From positions 1,054,001 through 1,118,000 of the forward strand of contig NZ_OZ197277.1 of NCBI RefSeq assembly GCF_964291045.1: 64,000 nt of DNA. Reading direction: 5' to 3'. Under the pieces are notes generated by a model that saw nothing but the letters and a program-made list of their open reading frames with translations, made no database searches and had not been told where the DNA came from. Origin of the DNA: PALSA-1444 sp964291045 (GTDB lineage Bacteria; Chlamydiota; Chlamydiia; Chlamydiales; Rhabdochlamydiaceae). Within the stretch, counting starts at the first letter, position 1. Every line of letters starts with the position of its first letter. The translations under genes and the position numbers were made by a program. Shown here piece after piece: positions 26,901-35,582 of this stretch.

Positions 26901-29900
26901 GTATATTTAAGATTTTTCTCTTCAGAAAGAAAATGCTCCGCATGAAAAATACAAGATGTAAAAGAGTGCCTATCATATTGATCTCTTTCTGCTAGAGATT
27001 CTGCTTCCTTCATTAAAGCCTCTTCTAATTTTAAGGTGATCCACGCTTTTTCCCCTTCTTCTATTTGAGAATAAATACAGTCATGAACAAGATCGTGCAT
27101 ATGATAAAACGTGGTATCACTCTTAGGATTTCTCTCTTGCTCAATAAGAGAATAGTTCATGAGATGCTTGAGTGCTGACCTTAAGGAGAGTTCATCTTCC
27201 TCTAAAAGCTTAGCTCCTTCTAGTAAAAGTGTAAAAGAGATCGCTCCTTTTCCAAGACATGCCATACCCTTCATCATATTAATTGCTAAAGTTCCATGAT
27301 CTTTCTGCTTAATAGCATCAAGAGAGATATTCCATGTCGTCAAAATTGTCTGCTCTTCTTCTTGAAGAGAAAATTGACCTTCTTTAAATAACCTTAAATG
27401 ATACTGATCAAAGAGCGTTTTGTAGTACTCAAGAGAGCATTTTTGCTCATGAACATATCTTCTCACATGCGTGAGTGCAAGAGGAAGGTGCCCTAGTAAT
27501 GAACTGATATTAAAAGCTGCCTTTTGCTCACGGTCACACCTATCTTGAGCTCCTTGGAGTAAGTAGTCTACTGCCTGATTAGAGGAAAATGATTTTACGC
27601 TGATCAGCTTAAATCCTCTCACTTCCGCGTCACTATTTAGCCTTGTGGTGATCAAAATTTTACATTGTGAGCTGTTAGGAAGATACTTCTCAATCCCTGT
27701 AAAAGAGGCTAAATGATCCACCCCGTCCAGAATGAAAAGATAGGGCGTTGCCATCTTCCCTAAAAATACTTTAAGTGCTCTTAAGGTGTCTTCTTCCCTC
27801 TTTTCTTTGATATTAAAGCTTATAGCCAGTTCTACAAGCTCTTGAATGAAGGTAGTCTCTCCTATGAGCTTAATAAACATCACAAATGCATAATGACTCT
27901 TTGATTCACGTGCATAACTTATAGATAACGTGCTTTTTCCCACACCTCCAAGACCAGATAGCGCAAGTTTAGAGCCGCTTTGAAAATGTGAAGTGATCTT
28001 TTCAAGCTCTATCTCTCTTGAGATAAAGGTTACAGGTAGCTCTGGAATTTTATCATAACGTTTAAGAGAAGTAGTTTCTTGATATACAGGTGTTTGAAAT
28101 GAATGTAAGAAAATATCGTATTTCCGAGGGGTAATCTCTTTAGAAGAAAGAGCTGTTAAAGCACATCTAGATAAAGGCTCTATTTCTTTAGAAGAGGAAA
28201 AAATTGCTTCAATAGACGAAAATAGTTTCCTTTCAGGATCTAAAGATTCTTGAGAACATGTAAAGGAGTGGATTCTACCTCTTGAAATAGACTCTGGAAT
28301 AGGGCGCCTTTGAGGAGTTTGATATTTTTGAATAAGATCTAAAAGAAGAGGGTTTGATGCTCCATTTTCTTGATCAGAACTAGAGATCTCTTCACTCTGA
28401 TTAAATGCAAAGCTTACTGTGCGGTAGTTCGTTTGTCTTCCTTTAAAATAGGGATCTTCTTGATAGGATTCATCATCAAAGAGATCTATAAGAGAAGTTT
28501 CTAAAAAAGGCGCAATTAACTTACCTAAACTCTCATCTAAATACAGCATGCCTTCTTGATTTTTGCGGCGTAAGGAAGCTAGCTTAAAAATGCCTGGAAA
28601 GGCAAGGGTTGCTGCCACAACATCTGAAATGATCAGCTCTTTATACCGCATATCTTCTGAACTTACATCTAACACTTTTTGTGCCTTTAAACTAAAGAGG
28701 GGTAGATGAAGATGTTTATAGTGATCTGGTTTGCTACTAACCTTTTCAGCTAATTCTCCCAAGGTGAGAAAAGAAGCTGTTGTATGACTCTTAATCCACT
28801 CTTCTATCTGCTGTTTTAATTTTTCTTCATCACAAAGACTATACGTAAAATGAGGGTCTTCTTCAGGATAAGATGGGTTACATAACCTCCTAATTTGCTC
28901 AATTTCTCCTACTAAAGGGCCTGGATTACGCTTTTCAAAGAGTGTTTCAAAAGAATCAAAGGAAAGCCCTTCAATCTGAGAAGATGAGTAGCCAACGGAT
29001 AAAAGAGTAGAGATTAATCCCCCCATCCCGCTCCCTGAAAATCGCCTTATTCCTTTGAGAATTTTCTTGGACTCTAGCGCCTTGATACTTTCTACAAAGG
29101 CTCTTTTTCCATCGTAATTCCCTTCAAAAATCAGGTTAAAGGGGGGCATTTTTTTAAAATCTGCAGGTGTGATCTTTTCTAATCTTTCTGATCGTTGATA
29201 ATTTTCAAGGATGTTTTTGCATTTTCCAGCTGCAGGAGAAAGCGTCTCTTGTTCATTTAAAAGCGCAAGAGGAGCTCTTCCCTTTTCATCTACCTTAGAA
29301 CAATCTGATCCTAAAGAAAGAAGAAGAGAGATGGCCTCTGGCTTTTCTCCTCTGACTGCAAAATGAAGGGCTACTCCATTTAGATTCATCTCTCCTTGAT
29401 GAATAAGACATCCTTTATCAATTAAACTCTTAATTGCAAAACAATCTCCTAAAAAAGCTGCTAGCTGAAGAGGCGTTCTTCCCTCACCATCTTTATGTTC
29501 AAGAAGAGAGGCTACACTCTTATGTTCACATTCAAGAAGATGCTTAAGGATTAGGGGCTGATTACATTGAATAGCAAGATGAAGAAGGGTCCCCCAGTTT
29601 GAAATTCCCTCAATGACATTCAGCTCTTTAAATGCATCGTGTTCCAAAAGAAGAGCAAAAATATCCGGATATCCTGAGGCAGCAGCAAGAGCTAGAGTTG
29701 AAATACTACAATGCGGATCACGCCTCCACGCTTGTCCTGATAACCCATGTTGAAGAAGCAAGATTTTTACAACTCTAGGGTGTCCTTCATGAATAGCCCA
29801 GTGAAGAGGTGTAAGGCCTAAACTATCTTTTGCTTCACAGCTAGCAAGACCCTCTTTTAAAAGACCCTCTAGCATCTCCTCTTTTCCATAAATAGCTGCA

Positions 29901-30361
29901 AGATGCAGGGCACTTCTTCCTGAAGCATCTTTTAAATCTGTAAAATGTGCATGACTAAGCTCCCGCATTAAGGTAAGTAAACACTCTTTTGATCCTTCAC
30001 GGATCACAGCAAATACAATCTGCATGCCAAAAGAGTCTTGAAGCTCTAAAAGAAACTCTTTATCAATTTTTTCCCAGTCCATAGATGCATAAGAGGAAAA
30101 AATATCCTTAAAAATTAAGCCTATAATCCCCTCTTCATGATTTAAAGAATCTGGAATACCCCCATGATCTTTTCCGTGATGAAGAGTGAGATAAAAACGC
30201 CAAAGTTTTTCTAACTTAACTGAATCAATTGCTCTCTTCTGTAATACAGTCGTTGCATTTGAAATATTTATTTGATTTAAGCCACTTGAAATGCTCTTCT
30301 CATCCTGGGAAATGTAGGTGTATTGATGATTACATAAGGGGGTTACTGAAGAAATTGCCAT
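23963..30361 (-). CDS. giant ankyrin - patatin-like - NB-ARC - TPR protein (paralogue 2)
   Basis: 2132 aa from the ATG at 30361, with AAGGAG 6 bases upstream; a GTG one codon earlier is less well spaced. The order matches paralogue 1: ankyrin repeats (~140-400, e.g. GRSALHLAAIYGKEEML), a patatin-like domain with GSGMG where GxSxG is expected (no Ser nucleophile) and without the DGG of paralogue 1, then NB-ARC with P-loop GLGGVGKST, Walker B LFILDGVDH, CKILITTR, GHLPLALTHVRRY and an intact MHDLVHD motif. Around 20 kinesin-light-chain-like TPRs follow, with repeated units such as ESYQQIG...YEEALE. The last ~70 residues are a charged tail. Predicted role: a switch-type NTPase with repeat sensors at both ends. 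Confidence 0.82.
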   Translation of the reverse strand: MAISSVTPLCNHQYTYISQDEKSISSGLNQINISNATTVLQKRAIDSVKLEKLWRFYLTLHHGKDHGGIPDSLNHEEGIIGLIFKDIFSSYASMDWEKIDKEFLLELQDSFGMQIVFAVIREGSKECLLTLMRELSHAHFTDLKDASGRSALHLAAIYGKEEMLEGLLKEGLASCEAKDSLGLTPLHWAIHEGHPRVVKILLLQHGLSGQAWRRDPHCSISTLALAAASGYPDIFALLLEHDAFKELNVIEGISNWGTLLHLAIQCNQPLILKHLLECEHKSVASLLEHKDGEGRTPLQLAAFLGDCFAIKSLIDKGCLIHQGEMNLNGVALHFAVRGEKPEAISLLLSLGSDCSKVDEKGRAPLALLNEQETLSPAAGKCKNILENYQRSERLEKITPADFKKMPPFNLIFEGNYDGKRAFVESIKALESKKILKGIRRFSGSGMGGLISTLLSVGYSSSQIEGLSFDSFETLFEKRNPGPLVGEIEQIRRLCNPSYPEEDPHFTYSLCDEEKLKQQIEEWIKSHTTASFLTLGELAEKVSSKPDHYKHLHLPLFSLKAQKVLDVSSEDMRYKELIISDVVAATLAFPGIFKLASLRRKNQEGMLYLDESLGKLIAPFLETSLIDLFDDESYQEDPYFKGRQTNYRTVSFAFNQSEEISSSDQENGASNPLLLDLIQKYQTPQRRPIPESISRGRIHSFTCSQESLDPERKLFSSIEAIFSSSKEIEPLSRCALTALSSKEITPRKYDIFLHSFQTPVYQETTSLKRYDKIPELPVTFISREIELEKITSHFQSGSKLALSGLGGVGKSTLSISYARESKSHYAFVMFIKLIGETTFIQELVELAISFNIKEKREEDTLRALKVFLGKMATPYLFILDGVDHLASFTGIEKYLPNSSQCKILITTRLNSDAEVRGFKLISVKSFSSNQAVDYLLQGAQDRCDREQKAAFNISSLLGHLPLALTHVRRYVHEQKCSLEYYKTLFDQYHLRLFKEGQFSLQEEEQTILTTWNISLDAIKQKDHGTLAINMMKGMACLGKGAISFTLLLEGAKLLEEDELSLRSALKHLMNYSLIEQERNPKSDTTFYHMHDLVHDCIYSQIEEGEKAWITLKLEEALMKEAESLAERDQYDRHSFTSCIFHAEHFLSEEKNLKYTELEDKADFFRNLSSLCFELTLFSKALSYSQKELKIAQKLCGKKSIAVAECYERMADSLQNLGRDQEALQMAGQALRIKLSVGVEDLLDFIQSYEQIGEILSKLGKSQVARKYFQTALDLKKNIEEGDGIDHKDLLIAEGYEKIATAFKESGDYQEALESASQALQMKQKLCLEESYEMAENHIVTAQILEELGHHQKALEKAQKALTIWKKTSGEESINTAEGYQLNGAILASLGREKEALEMSKRALYIKKELFGEESIDVAESLQQLGEVFTQFRKYDQALEMSQKALSMMLTMDALGEKSPYSAEAYQQVGSVLQGQGRYEEALENYQNGLAIWQNTYGEESLYTAESYKQIGTILHDLNRDKEGIEYIQKGLDMKLKLLSPCSLELADWYTVMGDVLYDLQQFEKALEHYERALVIQRKVYGEDSIKVAETYFSIARVLNDLTLYEKALNMGRKSLHIICHIEEEDLEGKVQNYQFAGDILDNLERYNEALAHYQKALEISQEFLNAQHLTYGEKSWQVAESYKLQVALFQELGEHQKAFEMLYKALEIECTLYGENSYLTAESYELLIGLLQDAGRYEEALKISQRVLDIKLQKYGEDFIDTVEEYKALGEIFQGLGLYQKALNHAHHALNIQHKVYEEGSIHTVESYQLLGSILQDKECYEEALDIYQKGMDIQLNQGRENTIDIAESYHQIGDVLYNLSRYTESLESYQKALNISSLVLGEDSFHTAMGHQEIASVLQALGQDEEALQKTQIAFNISQKREQEESLYIAQFYEKRGEILFDFEDYQEALIAAQRALKIKQSILGEYSHYTAENYDLLAAILFEQENYMEAFIMSNKGIAIREKLGNYSSLPKADNYQMLAKISHVLGKNQERINYLQKELILRKEIHRSIFDSSWDEESVKQEASALSRGQIDAQENQQDLRDLKRKESFCHIQQLTQILEATHNALQELQSIREIEGRAQESNTPLCVIT

Positions 30362-30660
30362 CACTCTCTCCTTAAACGAGCTAGAAATCTATCCTCAAAA
30401 ATATAGCCTCTCTTCTAAAAAATGGAATCCTTTTTTTGAACCTAGTTCTTAAAAAGAAATCATGGGATTTACTCACTCTTCTAGAACCCTCCTTTTTAAT
30501 TTTTTTTGATGCTTTAAGTTTGGTTCATATTAATTTAAAAAACTTCATTTTTTTTATTTAATTTAAATCAATAAAACAACATTAAAATAAAATAAATGGT
30601 AAATAAACTAGAAATATTAAAATATTTAATTTAAAATAAAATATATAACAAGGAGTCTTT

Positions 30661-30735
30661 ATGACGCCTCTTCAGGGGATGCGTTTAGTAAAAAGTATTT
30701 CTCCGGTATTTAAAATGAAGAATACCCCCATTTAA
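30661..30735 (+). CDS. possible 24-aa small ORF
   Basis: An ATG 5 bases after AAGGAGT opens a 24-codon frame starting MTPLQGMRLVKSISP and ending with TAA. The ribosome site is better than that of many genes in the window, and GC content rises locally compared with the flanking AT-rich DNA. The peptide resembles nothing I know, and chance is a real possibility. Confidence 0.2.
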   Translation: MTPLQGMRLVKSISPVFKMKNTPI

Positions 30736-30799
30736 ATAAAAAATACCATGTTTTTGCTTATCTTTAGCGCAAAATCTTGAGAAGAGCCCCTTATTTTAT

Positions 30800-30826
30800 A
30801 AAAAACAGGGTAGAGAGGACCTCTAC
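30800..30826 (-). terminator. terminator of the MYG1-HIT-HEAT operon
   Basis: On the minus strand GTAGAG pairs with CTCTAC around a 5-base loop, followed after a few bases by TTTTTT. It lies about 40 bases after the stop codon of the HEAT-repeat gene. Confidence 0.5.
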
Positions 30827-30867
30827 TTAAGCTCTAAGGGTTCATGAGAGAAAAACTTACCCTTTTT

Positions 30868-32562
30868 TTAATGAGATAAACATTGAATGATCGCAGAGGC
30901 TGCAATCACTCTGATGAGCTGAAAAGGCTCTTCTAATCGATCTAAGAGAAAAGGCAGCATCTCTTTTGAACCCAGCTGACTGATCACCTCTAAGATTTGA
31001 ATTTTGATCTCATAGTCTACATGTTCATAGAGCACTTGAAGTGTCTTTAGGGCATCGGGGTCTTTTTTAAATACAGCTAAAATGAGAGCTGATTGAACTC
31101 TAACTAATAAGTTACTGTCATGCATCAGCTCTTGTAAAAGAAGGGTCACATCTTCATCTCCTTCTTGAAAAAGAATAGAGGCTGCAAGAGCGGTTACTTC
31201 CAAACTCTCTTGCATGAGCATACTCTTAATCTTCAGTTTAATATCACCATGCTCAAAGGTGCATAAAATACGCATCAAATCAAGCCTTGTAAGCTGACTG
31301 ATCATATGAGGGTAGTTATAGCTTTGCTCCATATGTCTTATATCACTTGGACTAATCACTTGCTTTGAAGACCACATCAGTTTTTGAGAAAGCGTCTTTT
31401 GTAAAAACTGAGAGAGAATTTCACACCCCTCTTTAACATGAACACCTTGTTCAATCAGCCCTAAGGCAAGGTTAACTCTCACAAATGCATCCTCATGAGA
31501 ATGCAGCATTTCTAAAGAGAGCTTATGCCCTAAAGAGCCTGATCTTGATAGAAGAGACGCCGCTTCCCTTCGCCACTTACCCTCTGGATTAAACATCCAC
31601 TCTTTAAGACTCTCTACACCTAAAGAGTCTCCAAGGCAGGTAGCTGCCCAGGCAGCAGTGATAGCTACTTTTGGATGAGAGTCTTTCATAAGCGTCTCTA
31701 AGAGAGAAGGTGCAATCTCTTTTTGTAAAAAAAGAAGTGTTTTAATCGCCTCTTGCCTAACATCTGGAGAGTGATCTAAAAGAAGCGCTTCAACATCTGG
31801 AATATGCGTGATCAGATCGTAATAAGCTGTCATATGGCAGGCAAGTTCTCTTAAGGCAGATCTTGGGCTTAAGAAAAGAGAGGAATGGGTATTTTTCTCA
31901 GCTCCTTGATGCATCTTTGTTAAAGCGATGAATATACTTGTTTTTTCCTCAATAGAGATGTGATAAGTGTTAAGAGATTCTAAAAGAGCAGCTTTAAGCT
32001 GTGTAAGACGCAGTTCTCCTATTGTCTCAATCACAGCTTGTCTTACAAACCAAACTTTTTCCTCATGAAATAGCCGAATGAGCTCACAAATTAATGGATC
32101 ATCTCCTAGCTGTCTTAAGAGCCTCACACCTAAAAATCGTAAAATGGCACTTTGGCTCCGTAAAGCTCTCATCACTACCGGGATCGATTTAGCATCAGAG
32201 GTGAGAGCAGATCCTATTAAAGCAGCTGTTTGAATGGCAAGCTGCGGAGAGTCTTTAGCTTTTTGAAGCGCTGTCCATGCTAGTATCTCAAGGGCTTTTT
32301 TATCGGTGGAAAAGACATCTCTTTGTGTCATCCACTCTTGAAACACCCCTCTTTCATCCCCTTTTGCACTAAGCGCCTCAATGTAGGCAAGTCTGACAAG
32401 AGAAGAGCCCGGGTAGATTTCAAGAAGCTTTTTCCCTTCAATAGCTCCTTTCCAAGGGTCATGAATCTGAATATGCGCATGAACTTTCTCTACCCCTCTT
32501 TCCTCTGAGGCCATCAGTAAAAAAGAAGTCATGATCCCGCAAAGAAAGAGATGTTTTTTCAT
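30868..32562 (-). CDS. exported HEAT-repeat protein
   Basis: 564 aa. The N-terminus KKHLFLCGIMTSFLLMASE looks like a signal peptide, so the protein is probably exported to the periplasm. The remainder is a solenoid of HEAT/PBS-lyase-like repeats, visible as recurring pieces such as RFLGVRLLRQLGDDPLI, VRQEAIKTLLF, KVAITAAWAATCLGD and VRVQSALILAVF. Such scaffolds bind other proteins; the partner is unknown. The ATG overlaps the stop of the HIT gene by one base (TGATG), so translation is coupled. A GTG one codon upstream is possible. As I recall, Chlamydia keeps a similar order of these three genes. Confidence 0.75.
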   Translation of the reverse strand: MKKHLFLCGIMTSFLLMASEERGVEKVHAHIQIHDPWKGAIEGKKLLEIYPGSSLVRLAYIEALSAKGDERGVFQEWMTQRDVFSTDKKALEILAWTALQKAKDSPQLAIQTAALIGSALTSDAKSIPVVMRALRSQSAILRFLGVRLLRQLGDDPLICELIRLFHEEKVWFVRQAVIETIGELRLTQLKAALLESLNTYHISIEEKTSIFIALTKMHQGAEKNTHSSLFLSPRSALRELACHMTAYYDLITHIPDVEALLLDHSPDVRQEAIKTLLFLQKEIAPSLLETLMKDSHPKVAITAAWAATCLGDSLGVESLKEWMFNPEGKWRREAASLLSRSGSLGHKLSLEMLHSHEDAFVRVNLALGLIEQGVHVKEGCEILSQFLQKTLSQKLMWSSKQVISPSDIRHMEQSYNYPHMISQLTRLDLMRILCTFEHGDIKLKIKSMLMQESLEVTALAASILFQEGDEDVTLLLQELMHDSNLLVRVQSALILAVFKKDPDALKTLQVLYEHVDYEIKIQILEVISQLGSKEMLPFLLDRLEEPFQLIRVIAASAIIQCLSH

Positions 32563-32897
32563 CACGCAAGTTCTGTTAAGAGTCTTCCGCCAATTAAATG
32601 AAAGTGTAAATGAAAGATCGTTTGACCCGCTTCCTCGCCATTATTTGTAATTAGGCGGTAACCCTCTTCTACTTTAAATTGGATAGCTAGCTTTTGAGCC
32701 ACTTCAATGATTTCACATATGAGAGGGTAATCTTCTTGAGAGACGGATTGAATATTTTTGATGGGCTTTTTAGGAATCAGCAGTAAATGTACAGGAGCTA
32801 CGGGATGAATATCTTTAATCGCTAAGATACGGTCATTTTCAAACACCTTTTCCGAAGGGATTTTCCCTTCAATGATTTGACTAAAAATAGTGGTCAT
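32562..32897 (-). CDS. HIT-family nucleotide hydrolase (HINT type)
   Basis: 111 aa from the ATG at 32897. The histidine triad HLHFHLIGG lies near the C-terminus, and the family segments TIFSQIIEGKIPSEKV and ILAIKDIHPVAPVHLLLIPKK are clear. HINT proteins hydrolyse purine nucleoside phosphoramidates; the biological substrate is not known. AAGAGGT lies 8 bases upstream. The start overlaps the upstream MYG1 stop as ATGA, and the stop overlaps the HEAT gene start, giving a tightly packed three-gene operon. An in-frame extension of 16 codons inside the MYG1 gene is rejected. Confidence 0.92.
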   Translation of the reverse strand: MTTIFSQIIEGKIPSEKVFENDRILAIKDIHPVAPVHLLLIPKKPIKNIQSVSQEDYPLICEIIEVAQKLAIQFKVEEGYRLITNNGEEAGQTIFHLHFHLIGGRLLTELA

Positions 32898-33754
32898 TTT
32901 AATACCTCTTGTAACGCTTTCATAGCATCTTCTTTTGTTTCCCAAATAGAAATAAATCTTCCCTTATGACAAAAGATTGCGCCTTCAATTTGAGAGATCT
33001 CTTTAAGAGCCTCTCCCATCAGCCCTGACCACGCTAAAGGAAGCGGTTTTCTGACATTCATGCGGTCAAGTGTATGAGGAGGGATGCCTCTTAGTTTCCA
33101 GTGAGAATCAGCTGGCATAATGACAAAAAGAGCTGGATGAGACTCTCCTCCATTTTCAAAGAAAATATCCATCCACGGCATCGCTTCATCAAAAATCAGC
33201 ACATCGTGCCCTTTTTTCATCACATGATGGACCCTATTTTCACACGCTTTGATGTAATGGTATCTACTTAAAAGCCGCCTAATATGCCCTACAGTAAAAG
33301 CTACTGCCTGATCAAACGCCTCTTTCATCTCATGAGAAGAGACTTGGTAAGAGGGAGGGACAAACTGAGAAATCACGTGAGAAAATGTAGAGACACCCAC
33401 TTCAAAGGTGGATCTTCCGTTATCGTGATCATCCACTCCTTGAACAAAAGAGTCTTTTAGAAAAGTAAATGTTTTTTGATCGATCACATTTGTTTCTAAT
33501 AGATGAAGTAAAATCATACCTGCGCTACTTAGCTCTCCTGCGTAGCCCACCTGATGGTGATCAAACCGCTTTAGGGAAGGGTCGTAGATTCCACCTACAT
33601 CACAAACATATTCACACGGTGTTAACTCAGACTCTTTCCGAGATCTGATGATATGGTGCGGATCAATACAGTCAAAAACTATCAAAAGAGCAGCTGCTGT
33701 CACTTCATCTGCGTGAAAAGAGCCGTCGTGGGTTCCTAAAAATCGTGCTTTCAT
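32894..33754 (-). CDS. MYG1/UPF0160 family putative nuclease
   Basis: 286 aa from the ATG at 33754. The DHH-like metal-binding motifs are visible: GTHDGSFHADEVTAAAL at the N-terminus, FDHHQ near residue 70, and QGVDDHDNG near residue 115. The later GLMGEAL...AIFCHKGRFI segment also fits the family. MYG1 of eukaryotes is a 3'-5' RNA exonuclease; bacterial members are poorly studied. It is the first gene of the MYG1-HIT-HEAT operon, with an extended -10 promoter about 30 bases upstream. Confidence 0.88.
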   Translation of the reverse strand: MKARFLGTHDGSFHADEVTAAALLIVFDCIDPHHIIRSRKESELTPCEYVCDVGGIYDPSLKRFDHHQVGYAGELSSAGMILLHLLETNVIDQKTFTFLKDSFVQGVDDHDNGRSTFEVGVSTFSHVISQFVPPSYQVSSHEMKEAFDQAVAFTVGHIRRLLSRYHYIKACENRVHHVMKKGHDVLIFDEAMPWMDIFFENGGESHPALFVIMPADSHWKLRGIPPHTLDRMNVRKPLPLAWSGLMGEALKEISQIEGAIFCHKGRFISIWETKEDAMKALQEVLK

Positions 33755-33783
33755 TACGTGTTCATTATAATTAGATAACAAAA

Positions 33784-33792
33784 ATTATACCA
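33784..33792 (-). promoter_or_regulatory. extended -10 promoter of the MYG1 operon
   Basis: TGGTATAAT on the minus strand is a consensus TATAAT with the TGn extension, placing the start of transcription near 33777, about 23 bases before the MYG1 ATG. No good -35 box lies 17 bases further up, as is normal for extended -10 promoters. Confidence 0.45.
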
Positions 33793-34014
33793 GCCTCTAT
33801 TGATGTAAAACTACCTTACCGCATCGAAAACTTGATTGAAAGACAATCGGAATGTCATCTGGATTTCCCCCTCTTTTTGATTGGAAGGATTGGAACTGAT
33901 TTTACATACAGTCTTGAAGAGGTAAGACGCAAGGTGGAAACTACCTCCCTTATCCCCATTTTGCTCTTTGGAGAAGAGGCGTATTGGAGAGCAAAAATTT
34001 CTTCTAGATTGTAG
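33793..34014 (+). pseudogene. remnant of a LOG-family (lysine decarboxylase-like) gene
   Basis: The open frame reads ASIDVKLPYRIE, then ECHLDFPLFLIGRIGTDF and IPILLFGEEAYWRAKI before a TAG. These pieces match, in order, the conserved parts of LOG proteins: the GxNIxLPxE segment, the PGGxGTxxE motif (here GRIGTD) and PIILFGxEYW. The stretch between the first and second is shorter than in real LOG proteins, the start is missing and the end is cut after YW. It has no ribosome site and runs into the MYG1 promoter. It looks like a decaying gene; similarity was judged by eye. Confidence 0.45.
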
Positions 34015-34255
34015 TGTAACTTAAGCTACAGGAGCTATTTAAGAATCAGGGTGGATCAGTAACTATTTTTTTGTGTCCAAAATATAGATGAGGCGCTACA
34101 CATCTATCATCAGTTTTTCCATTAACAACTTCTTCTTGGCCCTTTGGGGAGAATCTACCCTGAAGGGTTTATCCCTTACTCTCCCGTTCAAAAAGAGATA
34201 GAGAGCTCTTAAGCCAGATCCTTTTCAAGCAATCTGGCTTTCAACACTAGCCCTC

Positions 34256-35461
34256 TTAAAATCCCCAAGAAAGTCCTAGCTGACCATACTTTGTTTTCTC
34301 ATTAAAAAACTGCCCTTCATAAGAAAACCCTTCATGATACTCAAGATAGAGCCGCATTTTTCTCCCCACACCTTGAAGCTTACTGATTTCATACCCAAGC
34401 TTAAAGGTCATATCAAGATCCCAAGAGTGTTGCTCCCAGTTTTCCATATGCGCTGCAAAAAAAGGGGTTCCATAAAGACGGTGGTAATGCAGTTTTTGTC
34501 CTAAAAGCCTCACCTCTGTTCCCCACATGGCATACATAGGCTTGAGTCTAAATGTGGGGTCACTATGAACCACAATACCTGGACCTGCATAGACACGGAG
34601 GGCACTTGAGAGCTGATACGAGGAAATGAAATCAATGGCTTCAAAGCTAGGGTTTTTTCTTTTAGTTAGATAGTCTGGGTGATTGACCATGAACTCATCT
34701 CCTAAATGCCCTGAAATATGGTAAGGGCGGAGTCTAAAAGACCATCTATCATGTGCATAGGTGACAGGAATACCTACAAGATAGTCTGTATTCACAAGTT
34801 CACATTCACTAGATGACCTCCGGTTAGGAATATCGCTAAAGTTAAAGACGGCCCAGATCCCCCCTGATATCCCAATTTGTAAATCGGCATCAGAGTTCAT
34901 GACATTATGCCAGCGGAAAATGGGAAAATCATCTCCTAAGGAAACAGCAACACTTTTCTTCCCAACCACTTTATCCCCCACCCTGCCGTTCACAGAATAG
35001 ACAGGCTCTCTTGGATCAGAAACAAGCGGGAGAAAAAGCACTGTGGATTGAGGAAACCAAACCCCTGAAACACGGGGCGTTTCTGTATATTGCTTTCTCA
35101 CCGTCATCTCTTCGGAAGAGAGCTCTTTTTTCACTTCAACAGATTGAACACCGGGGATATCTTGAACATACGAAACAATACTATTAGCAAAGAGATCGTT
35201 ATGGGGAAGGTTATAAAGCGTTACATGGTGATCTTTGACAACCACAATCACATTAAATTCATAGTAACTTGCATCAATGAGCGCTTGAATATACCCTTCT
35301 AGGTAAGGATCTGTTGCATGCTCAAAATTTTCAATGGGTAAACTATCTCCCCTTTGAATCACCGAGAGTTCTGGATCGATTTTTGCAATTTCTCCTTCAT
35401 AATTTTCCGCCCCAAGAGAGAGCAACCCAAGCGAAGATAAGATAACTAGGCGAGATAACAT
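34256..35461 (-). CDS. DUF1207-like outer-envelope protein with BON-like segment
   Basis: 401 aa from the ATG at 35461, which has AAGGAG 6 bases upstream; the frame is open 25 codons further but without a ribosome site. The N-terminus MLSRLVILSSLGLLSLGAE is a signal peptide. Residues ~70-115 (YIQALIDAS...IVSYVQDIPGVQSVEVK) resemble a BON domain. The C-terminal half, with alternating hydrophobic strands, RLRPYHISGHLGDEF and a final aromatic residue (QLGLSWGF), suggests a beta-barrel and fits the DUF1207 family. An outer-membrane location is inferred. A hairpin at 34211-34240 may end the transcript. Confidence 0.6.
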   Translation of the reverse strand: MLSRLVILSSLGLLSLGAENYEGEIAKIDPELSVIQRGDSLPIENFEHATDPYLEGYIQALIDASYYEFNVIVVVKDHHVTLYNLPHNDLFANSIVSYVQDIPGVQSVEVKKELSSEEMTVRKQYTETPRVSGVWFPQSTVLFLPLVSDPREPVYSVNGRVGDKVVGKKSVAVSLGDDFPIFRWHNVMNSDADLQIGISGGIWAVFNFSDIPNRRSSSECELVNTDYLVGIPVTYAHDRWSFRLRPYHISGHLGDEFMVNHPDYLTKRKNPSFEAIDFISSYQLSSALRVYAGPGIVVHSDPTFRLKPMYAMWGTEVRLLGQKLHYHRLYGTPFFAAHMENWEQHSWDLDMTFKLGYEISKLQGVGRKMRLYLEYHEGFSYEGQFFNEKTKYGQLGLSWGF

Positions 35462-35582
35462 ATAACTCCTTATACCACTGCTATTTTCCTCTATATCTAA
35501 GGTAAAGATATAATCCAAAAAAAATTTACGTTGCATCTCTAATCTATCTTCAGTATCATCTCTTTTTCCTTATTTAGCTTAA

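Larger units (their letters stand above)
30362..30867. other. AT-rich intergenic stretch
   Basis: This 506-base gap is very AT-rich between 30540 and 30660. It holds one possible 24-codon frame (30661-30735, plus strand) and the terminator of the HEAT-repeat gene at about 30800-30826. Promoters for the giant gene at 30361 should be here but I cannot point to one. Confidence 0.5.

Noticed and set aside
34211..34240. AAGCCAGAT/ATCTGGCTT hairpin as a certain terminator of the DUF1207-like gene
   Set aside because: The 9-bp stem is real, but an 11-base loop and the absence of a T-run in either direction leave its function open, so it is only mentioned under the gene.
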